From: Chondrilla cf. caribensis
Taxonomy: Eukaryota; Porifera; Demospongiae; Chondrillida; Chondrillidae
NCBI GenBank assembly: GCA_964020155.1
Contig: OZ026562.1
Coordinates: forward strand, 243,501 to 307,500
DNA: 64,000 nucleotides
Direction of reading: 5' to 3'
The translations under genes and the position numbers were made by a program. Shown piece after piece: positions 47,785-61,755 of the stretch (position 1 is its first letter; each line of letters opens with the position of its first letter). The notes beneath the pieces are model-generated. The model was not told the origin of the DNA. It was given only the letters and a program-made list of their open reading frames with translations, and searched no databases.

Positions 47785-48455
47785 GTGGTGCTATAACCAG
47801 AATTTGGCCCCATAGCACCACTCCAAATTGATGGGGCTACAAACATGCATGGAGATGGGAGTTAATTCATATGTTAGCTTACATCCCCAGCTAAGTATGG
47901 CTACATTATTAGCTTGACATGCCCCTCTCCTACAAGCAATGCAAGATGATGCTTTTCTCCTATATTCTCCCATACATTAACAAATATTAAGCACCTCTGA
48001 ATGTAGCAGAGGTTATGGGGCACATACTGAGATGGGAATTGTTTCATAAATTTGGTTACATCCCAAGCTAGGTCTGGATAGATTATCAGGTTGGCACTCC
48101 CTCTTGTATACATCAGTATTTGCACTATGATGCATCTCATGGACACCAGAGTGACCATGGTGTCCAGCAGTGAAATTTGACATTTTATAGCTGGTCACCA
48201 CGAGGTCTATAGCACACCCAGGAGGGTGTTCATGCATCGACATTTGTGTTGACAAGTTTGATATGGTCACTGTGCAGCTCCTGGTAACCAGCAACAAAAT
48301 GTGACATTCCCTGGCCAGTCACCAAGAGGACTATAGCACCTCCATTGGAATGTACATACAAAAGATGTATTTATGTATGTATGGGAATTTATAGGAGAAA
48401 TAACACTAAGCACCTTCTTTCATAGCTCATGGGAGAGGTGGCGTGTCAGCATGAT
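47785..48455. repeat. Composite repeat B-A-C, copy 2
   Basis: Near-identical to 41636-42310 and directly joined to the large satellite field, whose three families it contains in single copy. Confidence 0.85.
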
Positions 48456-49790
48456 AATTCAATCAGATCCAGCTGTGGACGTATACTAACTTATGAAACA
48501 TTTATCATCTCCGTAGGTGGTTTCTAACCTTAACTACACCCGGAGGTGCTTAGTATGGGAAGGTATAGGAGAAATAACGCTAAGCACCTTTTCATGTAGC
48601 TCATGGGAGAGGGGGCGTGTCTAACTTCTGAAACAATTTTCATTTCAATAGGTGGCCCGTATCTTTATATATATTCGAAGGTGCTTAATCTTTTTCAATG
48701 TATAGGAGAGTATAGGAGAGGAAACGCTGAGCACCTTTTTGCATAGCTCATGGGAGAGGGGGTGTGTCAACTTGATACTTGAAAAAGACCTAGCTGGGGA
48801 CGTAAATTAACTTCTGAACCAATTCCGATCTCAATCAGTGGCGGGTAACCCCAGCTACATTCGGAGGTGCTTAGTATATTTTCAATGTATGGGAGAGTAT
48901 AGGAGAGAAAACGCTAAGCACCTTTTTGCATAGCTCATGGGGGAGGGGGTGTGTCAGCTTGATATTTTAGACAGACTTAGCTGGGGACGTGAACTAACTT
49001 CTGAAATAATTCCTATCTCAATAGGTGGCTCGTAACCCCAGTTACATTCTGAGGTGCTTAATATATTTTCAATGTACATATGGGAGAGTATAGGAGAGAA
49101 AACGCTAAGCACCTTTTTGCATAGCTCATGGGAGAGGAGGCGTGTCAACTTGATATTTTAGACAGCCTTAGTATATTTTCAATGTATGGGAGAGTATAGG
49201 AGAGGAAACACAAAGCACCTTTTTGTATAGCTCATGGGAGAGGAGGCGTGTCAACTTGATAGTTTAGACAGACCTAGCTGGGGACTTGAACTAACCTCCG
49301 AAGCAATTTCCATCTCAATAGGTGACCCGTAACCCCAGCTACATTCAGAGGTGCTTAATATATTTTCAATGTATGGGAGAGTATAGGAGAGAAAACGCTA
49401 AGCACCTTTTTGCATAGCTCATGGGAGAGGGTGTGTGTCAACTTGATATTTTAGACAGCCTTAGTATATTTTCAATGTATGGGAGAGTATAGGAGAGGAA
49501 ACACAAAGCACCTTTTTGTATAGCTCATGGGAGAGGAGGCGTGTCAACTTGATAGTTTAGACAGACCTAGCTGGTGATGTGAACTAACTTCTGACACAAT
49601 TCCCATCTCAATAGGTGACCCATAACCCCAGCTACATTGGAAGGTGATTAATATATTTTCAATGTATGGGAGAGTATAGGAGAGGAAACGCTAAGCACCT
49701 TGAACTAACCTCTGAAGCAATTTCCATCTCAATCAGTGGCCCGTAACCCCAGCTACATTCAGAGGTGCTTAATATATTTTCAATGTACGT
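48456..49790. repeat. Satellite A, block 1
   Basis: About seven diverged monomers of roughly 187 bp. Each has CTAAGCACCTTTTTGCATAG, CTCATGGGAGAGGGGGCGTG and GGAGGTGCTTAATATATTTT. Some monomers are internally deleted. Confidence 0.92.
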
Positions 49791-52083
49791 GTGGCCAAAA
49801 TTTGGCCATAGCACCACCTTGAATAACAAGGGTTACAGAGAACACAAAGTGATGGAAAGTGTTTCATAACTTAGTTCACATCTCCAACTAGATTTGCTGA
49901 AAATATCAGAGTGACACGCTCCATCTCCCACGAGATATGCAGGATGGTGCTAAGTGCATTTTTTCCCTATTCTCCCCCATACATTGACTGTGGTGCTATG
50001 TATGGCCAGAATTTGGCCATAGCACCACCTTGAATAACAAGGGTTACAGAGCACGCAAAGAGATGCGAAGCATTTCATAACTTAGTTCACATCTCCAACT
50101 AGGTTTGTTGAAAATATCAGGGTGACATGCCCCATCTCCCACGAGATATGCAGGATGGTGCTAAGTGTATTTCTTCCCTATTCTCCCCCACACATTGACT
50201 GTGGTGTTATGGCCAAAATTTGGCCATAGCACCACTTTGAATAACAAGGGTTACAGAGTACACAAAGTGATGGGAAGTGTTTCATAACTTAGTTCACATC
50301 TCCAACTAGATTTGTTGAAAATATTAGGGCGACACGCCCCCTCTCCCACGAGATATGCAGGATGGTGCTATGGCCAAATTTTGGCCATAGCACCACCTTG
50401 AATAACAAGGGTTACAGAGTACACAAAGTGATGGGAAGTGTTTCATAACTTAATTCACATCTCCAACTAGATTTGTTGAAAATATCAGGGCGACACGCCC
50501 CCTCTCCCACGAGATATGCAGGATGGTGCTATGGCCAAAATTTGGCCATAGCACCACCTTGAATAACAAGGGTTACAGAGAACACAAAGTGATGGGAAGT
50601 GTTTCATAACTTAATTCACATCTCCAACTAGATTTGTTGAAAATATCAGGGCGACACGCCCCCTCTCCCACGAGATATGCAGGATGGTGCTATGGCCAAA
50701 ATTTGGCCATAGCACCACCTTGAATAACAAGGGTTACAGAGAACACAAAGTGATGGGAAGTGTTTCATAACTTAGTTCACATCTACAACTAGATTTGTTG
50801 AAAATATCAGGGCGACACGCCCCCTCTCCCACGAGATATGCAGGATGGTGCTATGGCCAAAATTTGGCCATAGCACCACCTTGAATAACAAGGGTTACAG
50901 AGAACACAAAGTGATGGGAAGTGTTTCATAACTTAGTTCACATCTCCAACTAGATTTGTTGAAAATATCAGGGCGACACGCCCCCTCTCCCACGAGATAT
51001 GCAGGATGGTGCTATGGCCAAAATTTGGCCATAGCACCACTTTGAATAACAAGGGTTACAGAGCACACAAAGTGATGGGAAGTGTTTCATAACTTAGTTC
51101 ACATCTCCAACTAGATTTGTTGAAAATATCAGAGTGACACGCCCCCTCTCCCACGAGATATGCAGGATGGTGCTAAGTGCATTTTTCCCTATTCTCCCCA
51201 TACATTGACTGTGGTGCTATGGCCAAAATTTGGCCATAGCACCACCTTGAATAACAAGGGTTACAGAGAACACAAAGTGATGGGAAGTGTTTCATAACTT
51301 AGTTCACATCTCCAACTAAATTTGTTGAAAATATCAGGGCGACACGCCCCCTCTCCCACGAGATATGCAGGATGGTGCTAAGTGCATTTTTTCCCTATTC
51401 TCCCCCATACATTGACTGTGGTGCTATGGCTTGAATTTGGCCACAGCACCACCTTGAATAACAAGGGTTACAGAGAACACAAAGTGATGGGAAGTGTTTC
51501 ATAACTTAGTTCACATCTCCAACTAGATTTGTTGAAAATATCAGGGCGACACGCCCCCTCTCCCACGAGATATGCAGGATGGTGCTAAGTGCATTTTTTC
51601 CCTATTCTCCCCATACATTGACTGTGGTGCTATGGCTTGAATTTGGCCATAGCACCACCTTGAATAACAAGGGTTACAGAGTACACAAAGTGATGGGAAG
51701 TGTTTCATAACTTAGTTCACATCTACAACTAGATTTGTTGAAAATATCAGGGCGACACGCCCCCTCTCCCACGAGATATGCAGGATGGTGCTATGGCCAA
51801 AATTTGGCCATAGCACCACCTTGAATAATAAGGGTTACAGAGAACACAAAGTGATGGGAAGTGTTTCATAACTTAGTTCACATCTCCAACTAGATTTGTT
51901 GAAAATATCAGAGTGACACGCCCCCTCTCCCACGAGATATGCAGGATGGTGCTAAGTGCATTTTTTCCCTATTCTCCCCCATACATTGACTGTGGTGCTA
52001 TGGCCAAAATTTGGCCATAGCACCACCTTGAATAACAAGGGTTACAGAGTACACAAAGTGATGGGAAGTGTTTCATAACTTAG
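49791..52083. repeat. Satellite B
   Basis: About 13 monomers, either 161 bp or about 205-215 bp when a CATTTTTTCCCTATTCTCCC spacer is present. Each boundary carries the near-palindrome GTGCTATGGCCAAAATTTGG followed by CCATAGCAC. Monomers 50380-51030 are almost identical at exact 161-bp spacing. Confidence 0.95.
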
Positions 52084-55000
52084 TATAGGAGAGGAAACGT
52101 TAAGCACCTTTTTGCATAGCTCATGGGAGAGGGGGCGTGTCAACTTGATATTTTAGACAGACCTAGCTGGTGACATGAACTAACTTCTGAAACAATTCCC
52201 ATCTCAATAGGTGGCCTGTAACTCTATATATATATGAAGGTGCTTAATATTATTCAATGTATGGGAGAGTATAGAAGAGAAAACATTAAGCACCTTTTTG
52301 CATAGCTCATGGGAGAAGGGGCGTGTCAACTTGATATTTTAGACAGACCTAGTTGGTGACGTGAACTAACGTCTGAAATAATTCCCATCTCAATAGGTGA
52401 CCCGTAACCCCAGCTACATTGGAAGGTGATTAATATATTTTCAATGTATGGGAGAGTATAGGAGTGGAAACGCTAAGCACCTTTTTGCATAGCTCATGGG
52501 AGAGGGGGCGTGTCAACTTGATATTTTAGACAGACCTAGCTGGTGATGTGAACTAACTTCTGAAACAATTCCCATCTCAATAGGTGACCTGTAACCCCAG
52601 CTACATTCGGAGGTGCTTAATATATTTTCAATGTATGGGAGAGTATAGGAGAGGAAACGTTAAGCACCTTTTTGCATAGCTCATGGGAGAGGGGGCGTGT
52701 CAACCTGATATTTTAGACAGACCTAGCTGGTGACATGAACTAACTTCTGAAACAATTCTCATTTTAATAGGTGGCCTGTAACTCTATATATATATGAAGG
52801 TGCTTAATATTATTCAATGTATGGGAGAGTATAGAAGAGTAAACATTAAGCACCTTTTTGCATAGCTCATGGGAGAGGGGGCATCTCAACTTGATGTTTT
52901 ACACAGACCTAGCTGGTGACGTGAACTAACTTCTGAAACAATTCTCATCTCAATCAGTGGCCCGTAACCCCAGCTACATTCGGAGGTGCTTAATATATTT
53001 TCAATGTATGGGAGAGTATGGGAGAGGAAACGCTAAGCACCTTTTTGCATAGCTCATGGGAGAGGGGGCGTGTCAACTTGATATTTTAGACAGACCTAGC
53101 TGGTGACATGAACTAACTTCTGAAACGATTCCCATCTCAATAGGTGACCCATAACCCCAGCTACATTGGAAGGTGATTAATATATTTTCAATGTATGGGA
53201 GAGTATAGGAGAGGAAACGCTAAGCACCTTGAACTAACCTCTGAAGCAATTTCCATCTCAATCAGTGGCCCGTAACCCCAGCTACATTCGGAGGTGCTTA
53301 ATATATTTTCAATGTATGGGAGAGTATAGGAGAGGAAACGTTAAGCACCTTTTTGCATAGCTCATGGGAGAGGGGGCGTGTCAACTTGATATTTTAGACA
53401 GACCTAGCTGGTGACATGAACTAACTTCTGAAACAATTCTCATCTCAATCAGTGGCCCGTAACCCCAGCTACATTCGGAGGTGCTTAATATATTTTTAAT
53501 GTATGGGAGAGTATGGGAGAGGAAACGCTAAGCACCTTTTTGCATAGCTCATGGGAGAGGGGGCGTGTCAACTTGACAATTTAGACAGACCTAGCTGGTA
53601 AAGTGAACTAACCTCTGAAGCAATTCCCATCTCAATAGGTGGCCCGTAACCCCAGCTACATTCGGAGGTGCTTAATATATTTTCAATGTATGGGAGAGTA
53701 TAGGAGAGTAAACGCTAAGCACCTTTTTGCATAGCTCATGGGAGAGGGGGCGTGTCAACTTGATATTTTAGACAGACCTAGCTGGTGACGTGAACTAACT
53801 TCTGAAACAATTCTCATTTTAATAGGTGGCCCGTAACCCCAGCTACATTGGACTGTGATTAATATATTTTCAATGTATGGGAGAGTATGGGAGAGGAAAC
53901 ACTAAGCACCTTTTTGCATAGCTCATGGGAGAGGGGGCGTGTCAACTTGATATTTTAGACAGACCTAGCTGGTGACATGAACTAACTTCTGAAACAATTC
54001 TCATTTTAATAGGTGGCCCGTAACCCCAGCTACATTGGAAGGTGATTAATATATTTTCAATGTATGGGAGAGTATGGGAGAGGAAACACTAAGCACCTTT
54101 TTGCATAGCTCATGGGAGAGGGGGCGTGTCAACTTGATATTTTAGACAGACCTAGCTGGTGACATGAACTAACTTCTGAAACAATTCTCATCTCAATCAG
54201 TGGCCCGTAACCCCAGCTACATTCGGAGGTGCTTAATATATTTTTAATGTATGGGAGAGTATGGGAGAGGAAACGCTAAGCACCTTTTTGCATAGCTCAT
54301 GGGAGAGGGGGCGTGTCAACTTGACAATTTAGACAGACCTAGCTGGTAAAGTGAACTAACCTCTGAAGCAATTCCCATCTCAATAGGTGGCCCGTAACCC
54401 CAGCTACATTCGGAGGTGCTTAATATATTTTCAATGTATGGGAGAGTATAGGAGTGGAAACGCTAAGCACCTTTTTGCATAGCTCATGGGAGAGGGGGCG
54501 TGTCAACTTGATATTTTAGACAGACCTAGCTGGTGACGTGAACTAACTTCTGAAACAATTCTCATTTTAATAGGTGGCCCGTAACCCCAGCTACATTGGA
54601 CTGTGATTAATATATTTTCAATGTATGGGAGAGTATGGGAGAGGAAACACTAAGCACCTTTTTGCATAGCTCATGGGAGAGGGGGCGTGTCAACTTGATA
54701 TTTTAGACAGACCTAGCTGGTGACATGAACTAACTTCTGAAACAATTCTCATTTTAATAGGTGGCCTGTAACCCCAGCTACATTGGAAGGTGATTAATAT
54801 ATTTTCAATGTATGGGAGAGTATGGGAGAGGAAACACTAAGCACCTTTTTGCATAGCTCATGGGAGAGGGGGCGTGTCAACTTGATATTTTAGACAGACC
54901 TAGCTGGTAATGTGAACTAACTTCTGAAACAATTCCAATCTCAATAGGTGACCCGTAACCCCAGCTACATTCGGAGGTGCTTAATATATTTTCAATGTAT

Positions 55001-55620
55001 GGGAGAGTATGGGAGAGGAAACGCTAAGCACCTTTTTGCATAGCTCATGGGAGAGGGGGCGTGTCAACTTGACAATTTAGACAGACCTAGCTGGTAAAGT
55101 GAACTAACCTCTGAAGCAATTCCCATCTCAATAGGTGGCCCGTAACCCCAGCTACATTCGGAGGTGCTTAATATATTTTCAATGTATGGGAGAGTATAGG
55201 AGTGGAAACGCTAAGCACCTTTTTGCATAGCTCATGGGAGAGGGGGCGTGTCAACTTGATATTTTAGACAGACCTAGCTGGTGACGTGAACTAACTTCTG
55301 AAACAATTCTCATTTTAATAGGTGGCCCGTAACCCCAGCTACATTGGAAGGTGATTAATATATTTTCAATGTATGGGAGAGTATAGGAGAGGAAACACTA
55401 AGCACCTTTTTGCATAGCTCATGGGAGAGGGGGCGTGTCAACTTGATATTTTAGACAGACCTAGCTGGTGATGTGAACTAACGTCTGAAACAATTCCCAT
55501 CTCAATAGGTGGCTCGTAGTCTCAGCTACATTGGAAGGAGCTTAATATATTTTCAATGTATGACAGGGTATAGGAAAGAAAACGCTAAGCACATTTTTGC
55601 ATAGTTCATGGGGGAGGGGG
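52084..55620. repeat. Satellite A, block 2, with higher-order structure
   Basis: About 19 monomers of about 187 bp, more uniform than block 1. Marker variants (TTGACAATTTAGACAGACCT followed by AGCTGGTAAAG) recur at 53572, 54320 and 55068, exactly 748 bp apart, so a four-monomer unit has been amplified at least three times. Confidence 0.95.
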
Positions 55621-58600
55621 CATGTCAGGACGGTTTATATGCATCCCAAAATGTGTTGGTGAGTTTTACACGGACACTGGGCAGCCCTTGGTGACCAGCA
55701 ATGTGATGTCAAATCACCCGAGTGATCATCACAAGGCGTATTACACTTATATTGAAATGTACATACAAATGTATAATACTATGTGTCATATGGACACCTT
55801 GGAGAATTTTGATCAGCAACAAAACCTATCATTTTTGTCATCAAAAGGACCCTATTAGTTCCAAAAGTGTGTCCGTGCATTCGTATTAGATCTATGATGC
55901 ATTATGTGCACACAGGAGAGGCCATGGTGACAAGCATAAAAATTGACATATTTGTGCTTGTCACCACGAGGCCCATAGCACACTCAGTACGGTTTGTATG
56001 CATCCCAAATTGTGTTGGTGAGTTTGGCACGGATACTGGGCAGCCCTTGGTGACCAGCAACATGATGTCAAATCACCTGAGTGATCACCACAAGGCGTAT
56101 TACACTTATATTGAAATGTACATACAAATGTATAATGCTATGTGCCATATATATATTTGGCAGAATATTTGATCAGCAACAAAACCTATCATTTTTGTCA
56201 TCAAAAGGACCCTATTAGTTCCAAAAGTGTGTCCGTGCATTCGTATTAGATCTATGATGCATTATGTGCACACAGGAGAGGCCATGGTGACAAGCATAAA
56301 AATTGACATATTTGTGCTTGTCACCACGAGGACCATAGCACACTCAGGACGGTTTGTATGCATCCCAAATTGTGTTGGTGAGTTTGGCACGGAAACTGGG
56401 CAGCCCTTGGTGACCAGCAACATGATGTCAAATCACCTGAGTGATCACCACAAGGCGTATTACACTTATATTGAAATGTACATACAAATGTATAATGCTA
56501 TGTGCCATATGTATGTTTGGCAGAATTTTGATCAGCAACAAAACCTATCATATTTGTCATCAAAAGGACCCTATTAGTTCCAAAAGTGTGTCCGTGCATT
56601 CGTATTAGATCTATGATGCATCATGTGCACACAGGAGAGGCCGTGGTGACAAGCATAAAAATTGACATATTTGTGCTTGTCACCACGAGGACCATAGCAC
56701 ACTCAGGACGGTTTGTATGCATCCCAAATTGTGTTGGTGAGTTTGGCACGGAAACTGGGCAGCCCTTGGTGACCAGCAACATGATGTCAAATCACCTGAG
56801 TGATCACCACAAGGCGTATTACACTTATATTGAAATGTACATACAAATGTATAATGCTATGTGCCATATATATATTTGGCAGAATATTTGATCAGCAACA
56901 AAACCTATCATTTTTGTCATCAAAAGGACCCTATTAGTTCCAAAAGTGTGTCCGTGCATTCGTATTAGATCTATGATGCATTATGTGCACACAGGAGAGG
57001 CCATGGTGACAAGCATAAAAATTGACATATTTGTGCTTGTCACCACGAGGCCCATAGCACACTCAGGACGGTTTGTATGCATCCCAAATTGTGTTGGTGA
57101 GTTTGGCACGGATACTGGGCAGCCCTTGGTGACCAGCAACATGATGTCAAATCACCTGAGTGATCACCACAAGGCGTATTACACTTATATTGAAATGTAC
57201 ATACAAATGTATAATGCTATGTGCCATATGTATGTTTGGCAGAATTTTGATCAGCAACAAAACCTATCATATTTGTCATCAAAAGGACCCTATTAGTTCC
57301 AAAAGTGTGTCCGTGCATTCGTATTAGATCTATGATGCATCATGTGCACACAGGAGAGGCCGTGGTGACAAGCATAAAAATTGACATATTTGTGCTTGTC
57401 ACCACGAGGACCATAGCACACTCAGGACGGTTTGTATGCATCCCAAATTGTGTTGGTGAGTTTGGCACGGACACTGGGCAGCCCTTGGTGACCAGCAACG
57501 GGATGTCAAATCACCCGAGTGATCACCACAAGGCGTATTACACTTATATTGAAATGTACATACAAATGTATAATACTATGTGTCGTATGGACACCTGAGA
57601 GAATATTTGATCAGCAACAAAACCTATCATTTTTGTTATCAAAAGGACCCTATTAGTTCCAGGAGTGTGTCCGTACATTCGTATTAGATCTATGATGCAT
57701 TATGTGCACACAGGAGAGGCCGTGGTGACAAGCATAAAAATTGACATTTTTTTGCTTGTCACCACAAGGCCAATAGCACACTCAGGATGGTTTGTATGCA
57801 TCCCAAATTGTGTTGGTGAGTTTGGCACGGAAACTGGGCAGCCCTTGGTGACCAGCAACATGATGTCAAATTACCCGAGTGATCACCACAAGGCGTATTA
57901 CACTTATATTGAAATGTACATACAAATGTATAATGCTATGTGCCATATATATATTTGGCAGAATTTTTGATCAGCAACAAAACCTATCATTTTTGTTATC
58001 AAAAGGACCCTATTAGTTCCAGAAGTGTGTCCGTGCATTCGTATTAGATCTATGATGCATTATGTGTACACAGGAGAGGCCATGGTGACAAGCATAAAAA
58101 TTGACAGTTTTTTGCTTGTCACCACGAGGCCAATAGCACACTCAGGACGGTTTGTATGCATCCCAAAATGTGTTGGTGAGTTTGGCACGGACACTGGGCA
58201 GCCCTTGGTGACCAGCAACGGGATGTGAAATTACCTGAGTGATCACCACAAGGCGTATTACACTTATATTGAAATGTACATACAAATGTATAATGCTATG
58301 TGCCATATATATATTTGGCAGAATTTTGATCAGCAACAAAACCTATCATTTTTGTTATCAAAAGGACCCTATTAGTTCCAGAAGTGTGTCCGTGCATTCG
58401 TATTAGATCTATGATGCATTATGTGTACACAGGAGAGGCCGTGGTGACAAGCATAAAAATTGACATATTTGTGCTTGTCACCACAAGGCCCATAGCACAC
58501 TCAGTACGGTTTGTATGCATCCCAAATTGTGTTGGTGAGTTTGGCACGGACACTGGGCAGCCCTTGGTGACCAGCAACATGATGTCAAATCACCTGAGTG

Positions 58601-60540
58601 ATCACCACAAGGCGTATTACACTTATATTGAAATGTACATACAAATGTATAATGCTATGTGCCATATGTATGTTTGGCAGAATTTTGATCAGCAACAAAA
58701 CCTATCATTTTTGTTATCAAAAGGACCCTATTAGTTCCAGAAGTGTGTCCGTGCATTCGTATTAGATCTATGATGCATTATGTGTACACAGGAGAGGCCG
58801 TGGTGACAAGCATAAAAATTGACAGTTTTTTGCTTGTCACCACGAGGCCAATAGCACACTCAGGACGGTTTGTATGCATCCCAAAATGTGTTGGTGAGTT
58901 TGGCACGGACACTGGGCAGCCCTTGGTGACCAGCAACGGGATGTGAAATTACCTGAGTGATCACCACAAGGCGTATTACACTTATATTGAAATGTACATA
59001 CAAATGTATAATGCTATGTGCCATATATATATTTGGCAGAATATTTGATCAGCAACAAAACCTATCATTTTTGTTATCAAAAGGACCCTATTAGTTCCAG
59101 AAGTGTGTCCGTGCATTCGTATTAGATCTATGATGCATTATGTGTACACAGGAGAGGCCGTGGTGACAAGCATAAAAATTGACATATTTGTGCTTGTCAC
59201 CACGAGGCCCATAGCACACTCAGTACGGTTTGTATGCATCCCAAATTGTGTTGGTGAGTTTGGCACGGACACTGGGCAGCCCTTGGTGACCAGCAACATG
59301 ATGTCAAATCACCTGAGTGATCACCACAAGGCGTATTACACTTATATTGAAATGTACATACAAACGTATAATGCTATGTGCCATATGTATGTTTGGCAGA
59401 ATTTTGATCAGCAACAAAACCTATCATTTTTGTCATCAAAAGGATCCTATTAGTTCCAGAAGTGTGTCCGTGCATTCGTATTAGATCTATGATGCATTAT
59501 GTGCACACAGGAGAGGCCGTGGTGACAAGCATAAAAATTGACATATTTGTGCTTGTCACCACAAGGCCCATAGCACACTCAGTACGGTTTGTATGCATCC
59601 CAAATTGTGTTGGTGAGTTTGGCACGGACACTGGGCAGCCCTTGGTGACCAGCAACATGATGTCAAATCACCTGAGTGATCACCACAAGGCGTATTACAC
59701 TTATATTGAAATGTACATGCAAATGTATAATACTATGTGTCGTATGGACACCTGAGAGAATATTTGATCAGCAACAAAACCTATCATTTTTGTTATCAAA
59801 AGGACCCTATTAGTTCCAGGAGTGTGTCCGTACATTCGTATTAGATCTATGATGCATTATGTGCACACAGGAGAGGCCGTGGTGACAAGCATAAAAATTG
59901 ACATTTTTTGCTTGTCACCACAAGGCCCATAGCACACTCAGGACGGTTTGTATGCATCCCAAAATGTGTTGGTGAGTTTGGCACGGACACTGGGCAGCCC
60001 TTGGTGACCAGCAAAGGAATGTGAAATTACCTGAGTGATCACCACCAGGCATATTACACTTATATTAGAATGTACATACGAAAGTATCATGCCAAACTGT
60101 ATGTGTCATATGGATACTGGGGAGAACTTTTGATGGGCGACAAAACGTATCGTTTTTGATATCAGATGAACTGTACGGGTTCCAGGAGTGTGTCCATGCA
60201 TCCGCAATTGTGCTATGATGCATCACTTGCACACATGAGCGGCCGTGGTGACAAGCAAAAAATTGACAATTTTAGGCTTGTCACCGCAAGGCCTATAGCA
60301 CACTCAGGAGGGTGTGCATGCATCTGAAATTGTGTTGGTGAGTTTGGCATGGACACTGGGCAGCCCTTGGTGACTAGAAATGTAATATGAAATTACTCGA
60401 GTGATCGCCACAAGGCTTATTACACTTAATATTGGAATGCAACTGGTCACCATATGGCCAATAGCACACCCAGAACGGTGTTCATGCATTGAAATTTGTG
60501 TTGATATGTTTGATATGGTCACTGGGCAGCCCCTTGTAAC
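55621..60540. repeat. Satellite C, 359-360-bp monomer
   Basis: Twelve full monomers starting near 55868, 56228, 56587, 56947, 57306, 57666, 58026, 58385, 58744, 59104, 59463 and 59823, plus partial diverged ones at both ends. Each begins GTGTGTCCGTGCATTCGTAT and includes CCTTGGTGACCAGCAACATG. Monomers keep an open frame of 97-116 codons, but the frame lacks a recognisable domain. Confidence 0.96.
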
Positions 60541-61258
60541 CAGCATCAAAATGTGTTAGGTTTAGGGTCAGTCAGCATTATTTTCTTCTACATATTATTA
60601 TTCTTTCTATACATTAAATACATTAAGCACCTTGGAATGTATCTGGGGTTAGGGGCCATATACAGAAATGGAAATTGTTTAATAAGTTAGCTCACATCAA
60701 CAGCTAGGTAGGGCTGAAATATCAGGTTAACATGTCTCCTCACCTATTAGCTATTCAAAAAGGTGCTTAGCATTATTTTCTTTTAGTACATAGTATGCAT
60801 TGAAAAAATATTAAGCACCTCGGAATGTAGCTGGGGTTAGGAGCACACACAGAGATGAAAATTGTTCCATAAGTTAGCTTACATCTACGGCTAGGTCTGG
60901 CTGAAATATCAGGTTTATACGCTCCCTTTCCCACGAGTTATTCAAGAAGGTGCTTAGCATTTTTTCTCCTATACTTTCCTATGCATTGAAAAAGTATTAA
61001 GCACCTCCAAATGTAGCGTGGGTTAGGGGACACATACAGAGATGGAAATTGTTTCATAAGTTAGCTATAGCTTACATCCGAAGCTAGGTCTGACTGAATC
61101 AGATTGACACACCCCTCTCACCCATGAGCTTGTCAAGAAGGTGCTTACCATTATTTTCTTCTACGTATACTTTCTATACATGGAATAAACATCAAGCACC
61201 TTGGAATGTAGCTGGGGTTAGGGACACATAGAGATGGAAATTATTCCACAAGTATATA
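60541..61258. repeat. Inverted, diverged satellite A monomers
   Basis: Four degraded monomers read AAGCACCTCGGAATGTAGCT then AAGGTGCTTAGCATTATTTT, the reverse complement of satellite A. More remains continue at 61436-61560. Confidence 0.85.
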
Positions 61259-61435
61259 CAGTGAAACCTCTCTAATCCAACACTCAATGGGACCTGAGAA
61301 TAATGTTGGATTAGGAGGTTGTTGGATTATGGAGTGCCTCTTACCATACTTATGTATGGTGACTGTACCTCATATAATGGTCGGATTAGAGAGAATATTG
61401 GATTATAGAGGTGTCGGATTAGTGAGGTTTCACTG
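61259..61435. mobile_element. pogo/Tigger-like MITE, 177 bp
   Basis: Termini CAGTGAAACCTCTCTAATCC and, on the other strand, CAGTGAAACCTCACTAATCC, flanked by TA on both sides. Internal GGATTA repeats form further stems. Inserted in the degraded satellite A. Confidence 0.87.
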
Positions 61436-61755
61436 TACACAGCTAGGTCTAGCTTGAATATCAGGTCATGCCCTCCCATGAGCTATTCAAGATGATGTTT
61501 AGTGTTATTTTCTTCTATACTTTCCTATACATTGAAAAATATTAAGCACCAATGTTCCCTGCTAGGTCGGATTGAAATATCGGGTTTACAGGCCTGCTTT
61601 TCAACAAGCCACAAGTAGCAATATTAGTACATACGTACATGTGTATGTTATGTTACGTCACAAGAATGGTGGAAATAGCAGGGAATAGTACAGTCAAAAT
61701 GAAGTGCTTTGTATTAATTGTTACATAATTAAAAATGTAATTAAGAAGAATGGGT

